DNA from: Phylloscopus collybita
Lineage: Eukaryota > Chordata > Aves > Passeriformes > Phylloscopidae
Direction: 5' to 3'
Assembly: GCA_027886175.1 (NCBI GenBank)
Contig: JAJNNQ010000006.1
Span: 14,847,001-14,911,000, forward strand
DNA: 64,000 bases
Part shown: positions 59,901 to 64,000 of the stretch, piece after piece
How positions within the stretch are numbered: position 1 is the stretch's first letter
Layout of the letters: every line of letters starts with the position of its first letter
Made by a program: the position numbers and the translations under genes
Notes under the pieces: model-generated
Seen by the model: the letters and a program-made list of their open reading frames with translations, nothing else
The model's database searches: none
What the model was told of the DNA's origin: nothing

Positions 59901-61753
59901 TTATAATTCTCATTGTGAAACAGCTAGGTTTACCCTTTTTCTGGTTCTTCTTATAAGTATCTAACCAGGAATGAGCTGGTGCACTGTTTTCATTTCTTCA
60001 GAGATGCAGCATTTGCACCAACTTTGCTTTTTGGGGTTGAAATCAGAACACAAGTTAACTTGAAGCCTTGTAAACCTTGAAAAATGTGATAAATCAAGAA
60101 AATACAGGGGAAAAGGTAAAGAAAACATAAGAATCTTTGAAATAAATATTATCTTAAAAGACAATACTGTAATACCAAGAAAATAATAATAAAATTATAA
60201 TAAGAAAATAATAATAAACTGGTTTTAGATACTTTATATAAAGTTTGAAATCAATCATGACCTGTGAAGACACTTATTTTCCATCTGTTTGGTATATGTC
60301 TCCTAAAAAGAAAACCCCAGCCATCAAAACCACTTTTCATTAAAATTTTTGTTTATATTAATGATATAGTGTTACATTTTATTAATAATAAATAGATGCA
60401 AAGTAAAGAAATCTTTTCTGATAGGGAGAAGTGTCTTCACACCAGCTGTGATAGACTGATGGTCTGGGAACACCTCCATGGAAAATTGAATAAAATGGTG
60501 GATGTGACCTCTTTCCAAATCAAAGTTGTTGGACTTACTGAAGAGGAGCCCAGGAAAACCCTCTGCACCTCTTGCTCCCAGATATGAACAGTGATTGCAC
60601 AGTGACTTGCAGACCACACTGAAGCACTAGAGGTCAAGATTCTTCCCTCAGTTGACTTCACAGAGACATAGATACCTCTATTCTATTTTCACTATGAACA
60701 ACCGTAAATGCCTCACAGTACTTTCAGAGCCAGATAGTATGGATAGGTTTTCCTTTCAACACACAGCTTTGCTGCAAATTATCCTCTGTCATGAGATCAA
60801 GTTTTACCACTAAAACACCCAGCTCATTGTACTCTATGTGAATTTATGAACATACTGGCAATTTTAAGAGTCATGAACTGGAATGAAACAGGAATCAAAG
60901 CCACATTGTCAGTATGAATATGCCAATAGAAAATATAGCTAGTTTTCAAAACTGCACGGAAGTTTGTCCTCTCCTAATGCTGAGTTAAGAGTTCACCTCA
61001 TTTGTGCCTGATAAGCAGATAAGCTTTTACTAAGGATTTGATGTTTGGGTTGGTCAAAGGCTCCAAAGCTGATTTTAGAAACAGGGAGTCAAGAGACAGT
61101 CAGCAATATTGTTTAAAATTATTATTACTGTCTAACTCATAACTCTATATTTTAGAATTGAAAGTAATCTTCCTGGGAATTTAAAAAGGAATTATGCTGC
61201 ATTTGCTGAGTATTCAAGACTTAATATTGTTTAATTGGATAAATATAGATGTCACTCTTACATTGGTTTTATTTAAAATTAAATGAATTTCTAGATTTCA
61301 AGCTTTCTAACAATTAAATTATAGACAAAGGTTATCCAAGATCTTAAAGTAATGTCAGTAACACATAGAAATTGAAAATCTTACAATAATCAGGATAAGT
61401 TTTTATTTCCACCTTCAATATATGTTTTTGTTTTAAAATATCCTATTCCATTTACAGGAGTAATGTTTTAAAGGGAATGTACTAGAGTATCATCCAAACT
61501 CTCTTAACTTACTATAACATGTAAATCAGCATCATGTACAATAAAACTAAAAATATGCCTTAAGCACTAAGATGCAAGAAAAAAAAATACCTTTTCTAAG
61601 AACTCAGGAATGTCTGCATCAATGTTCTACATTTCTACTGTTGTTATTGGAAGAGGTTTTGTTTGATTTTCTTTTTAATGACAACAAAGATGAATGGTAA
61701 TTTCTTTTTCTCTTTTTCTTTTCTTTCAAGCATTATTGCTTCTGCTTCTGGCT
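56901..61753. other. Long AT-rich non-coding DNA
   Basis: No gene or certain repeat was seen. Minor features are an 11-bp direct duplication ACTTTTCATAT at 59009-59030 and a 17-bp direct duplication AAGAAAATAATAATAAA at 60177 and 60202. The segment at 58225-58360 may be an ancient interspersed repeat. The overlapping frames at 60372-60661 on both strands show no domain. Confidence 0.45.
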
Positions 61754-61786
61754 CTTTTTTTTTTTTCTTTTTTCTTTTTTTTTTTT
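61754..61786. repeat. T-rich low-complexity tract
   Basis: About 33 bases of T broken only by single C bases, directly before the CR1 fragment. No role is evident. Confidence 0.92.
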
Positions 61787-62460
61787 AATGAGAACTAGAG
61801 ACCAAATAGTAATGAGTGGTGTACCTCAATACTCTCTACTGGGACCAATACTATTTTAAGATCTGCACATAACCCCAAACTGAGTGACACAGTTGAACCT
61901 CTAGGGAGACAGGATGTCATCCAGTGAGGCCTTGACAAACTTGAGGAGTGGGCCCATGTAAACTTCATAAATTTCAACAAGGCCAAGCACAAGGTCCTCA
62001 GACTGACCCAAAGCAATATTCAGTATCAATAACAACTGGGGGATGAATGGATTGAGACCAGCCCTGCCAACAAGGACTTAGGGAGGCTGGTGAAAAAAAA
62101 ACTGGATATGACCCAACAGTGAACACTCATGTCCCACAAAGCCAGCTGTACCCTGGATGTCAAAAGAAGTGTGGCCATTCCATCAAAGGATGTGATTCTC
62201 GCCCTGTACAGAATTCCACTCTTCTTAGACTACACCTTCAGTACTGCATCCAGTTCTGAAGTTTCCAATGCAGGAAAGTGTTGATATGTTTGAGTGGGTC
62301 CAGAGGTGGGTCCTGAAGAAGATCTAAGGCCTGGAACACCTCTCCTATGAAGAAAGGCTTGGAGCAGGGTCTGTTCACAAGACAAAACTCTCAGAATACT
62401 TTATTGTGGTCTTTCAATACTTACAGGGTTCTTGTAAGAAATATGGAGGTTTTTTACCAA
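61787..62460 (+). mobile_element. CR1 LINE, plus strand, reverse transcriptase to 3' region, broken
   Basis: The plus strand translates with frameshifts. It starts 'VMSGVPQYSLLGPILF' (61812-61860), the CR1 'SGVPQGSVLGPVLF' box. It then continues through a degenerate catalytic region ('TPN-VTQLNL'), the 'ALTNLRSGPM' segment near 61930, 'STRPSTRSS' near 61976, and the 'VQRWVLKKI-GLEHLSYEERLG' segment at 62299-62363, a CR1 hallmark. It ends about where the '-QYLQGSCK' region is expected (62418-62440). The 3' untranslated part is missing or replaced. It is inactive. Confidence 0.88.
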
Positions 62461-63660
62461 TAATAGAATCATAGAATTACATTCCTTATTCTTCATCTTC
62501 TTTATTGGCATATCACCTCAATATTATGAAATACATGGAAGAGTAAGTACTTCCTACATTGCAATGACAATGCAAAATGTCTTTGAACTATCTAAATCTC
62601 ATTCATTTAAACACAGACTCAGGAGTCATTAGTATATCCAGGAGTTCTTTGGATGACAGGACTGAAATTAATTTCAAGCTGGTGACATTTAAATTTAGGT
62701 GTCTGCTTCCCTTGTCATTAGTGGAGATCAATGGAGCCCACAGAACAAACACCTTGTGAGCGCCAAGTCAGTCAGCTGTCCAGACATAACTCATAATTCC
62801 TTTTGAGAGAATTTGTTAGAGATCCACACAGAGATGGCAGATATGACACTCAGAAGACCAACATCACTGTTGGATGGCAGCTGGAGAACAGCCAGTATTT
62901 GCTATGGTATCACTCATCTTCCTGGACAACTCTGTTGAGGCATTTGAACAGAGTCCAGTGTATCTGTTAAATATCTTCATGGAAGGCCAGGGAAGAATTA
63001 CAGCTGGCAAAGCTGAACTTCAAAATTAATTCAGTGTTCATTTTCAGTTTATAGGCAATTCTCTTAATGAAAAGTTTTTACTGATCAGCATGACTGCACA
63101 TCAAAAAGGCATAAAATACAACAGAGACATAAAGGAAAACTTAGGTGCACAAAATACTTGAACAGAAGAATCCAAAATAGTAGTTTTTGTACTGGTTCAC
63201 ATCTTCAAAAATCCAAGCTTTTTCATTCCTGCTTGACTAAAATAATCTAGAAGAAAGTGTATAAATATGGTGACACAGCATTATGATGCAGATAGTGTAC
63301 TAAAATCAGATACCTAACACTTTCAAAAATATGGCCATATCCAATTTTCTGCTGATGCAAGCCTTTATTTATGTCTCTCCTTAGAGAGAGATAAATAAAT
63401 CTTAGACTTGTTAAAAAGTTTTTATCACTAAAGTAGTTTAACATTCTGTCACTCCACTGAAAAACAGAAAATTCAATATTTTAATTTTTAATATAGGTAG
63501 AGGATAAAATCATGGAATATCTATGTACTATATATACTACAACGTAAGGGAAACTGTGATATTTAGCTTCTTACCTACAATTTCATTTTTCTCAGACAAA
63601 TATGCAACCAGGAAGAACTGTAAATTGTTGTGGAGATGATCTATCAGCAATTTTATATTC
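62461..63660. other. Unique AT-rich non-coding DNA
   Basis: No gene or clear repeat, except that 62462-62477 reads as the reverse complement of the CR1 terminal repeat (contains CATAGAAT). The stretch at 62770-63010 is a little less AT-rich but matches nothing I know. Confidence 0.45.
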
Positions 63661-63786
63661 TCCTCCTGACTTTTGGCCACCTCTTTGTTCTGGTCAAGCA
63701 CCCATAAGCACCCACTAGTTAGTCTCCTAGAAACTTAAGGGGAAAAATTCTATAAGTAAAAAAAGGAACAAACTTAACCCCCAACA
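63661..63786. mobile_element. LTR terminus, family C, partial second copy
   Basis: Collinear with the end of the LTR at 14893: 'ttggccacctctttgttctgg' matches 15569-15589; 'actagttagtctcctagaaac' matches 15601-15620; and 'aaaaggaacaaacttaaccc' followed by CCAACA matches 15657-15685. A small internal duplication of AGCACCCA is seen near 63698-63713. The long A run of the other copy is only A7 here. The other 660 or so bases of the LTR are absent, so this is a fragment, with the same orientation as the first copy. Confidence 0.8.
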
Positions 63787-64000
63787 GCAGACCCTCATGG
63801 AAACCCAAGTAATAGTTAAGACTAATGAAAGGCCTCACATATTTTTTCAGAGGTATTTAAAAAGGGATAAACTGTAGCTCAGAAATATATCATACCATAG
63901 GGTCTTCTGTTTTTTTAAGTTTTGGATCAATGCTATTACAAGCACGATAATTGAACTACAGTTTGGGAAATCAAGTTGTGAAAATGAAGTAGCTGTTTTA
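63787..64000. other. Short unique non-coding DNA to the window end
   Basis: Nothing was recognised. Confidence 0.5.

Noticed and set aside
1..64000. CRISPR arrays, operons, phage or bacterial-type systems
   Set aside because: No regularly spaced repeats with unique spacers, no ribosome-binding-site-led gene clusters and no dense coding. The transposon content is that of a bird nuclear genome.

Overview
The window looks like AT-rich, non-coding nuclear DNA from a bird, most likely a songbird (passerine). I found no host protein-coding gene, rRNA, tRNA or CRISPR array. The bird call rests on at least seven decayed pieces of CR1 LINE retrotransposons, recognised from reverse-transcriptase peptides and from the CR1 3' end. 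It also rests on several long terminal repeat (LTR) families that I recall as typical of bird, especially songbird, endogenous retroviruses. Nothing resembles mammalian Alu, B1 or L1. Family assignments come from memory of consensus sequences, not from a search. The window could be a gene desert or part of a very long intron; the sequence does not decide between them.

Layout. 1-3.4 kb is unique AT-rich DNA with a compound GGGA/GGAA microsatellite. 3.4-4.0 kb is a plus-strand LTR fragment (called family A here). 10.1-10.9 kb is a CR1 fragment. 13.0-15.8 kb is the most complex locus: a minus-orientation LTR A fragment, then a plus-strand CR1 with its catalytic core deleted, whose 3' end is split by a GC- and CpG-rich LTR (family C). 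18.0-18.1 kb is a (TTCC)n tract of about 139 bp. 25.2-26.3 kb is a nearly complete minus-orientation LTR A of about 1.13 kb. 27.66-27.73 kb is a (TTC)n tract. 30.2-31.6 kb is a minus-strand CR1 interrupted by a third kind of LTR (family B). 38.9-39.7 kb holds an unassigned GC-richer block and a second LTR B fragment. 42.4-43.4 kb holds two CR1 fragments in opposite orientations. 44.5-45.1 kb is another plus-strand LTR A. 49.7-50.1 kb is a CR1 3' end. 50.1-61.7 kb is a long AT-rich stretch with no element I can name. 61.8-62.5 kb is a CR1 fragment, and 63.66-63.79 kb is the end of a second LTR C.

There is no operon-like or pathway organisation. What can be read is a history of insertions: old CR1 pieces full of stop codons, LTRs landing in them, and LTR C apparently the youngest because it keeps many CpG sites. 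I saw no convincing undescribed biological system. The best leads are the nested locus at 12.96-15.75 kb with its duplicated 40-bp CR1 patch, a short coiled-coil-like reading frame on the minus strand near 37.75 kb, and a GC-richer block ending in a polyadenylation-like signal near 39.3 kb.
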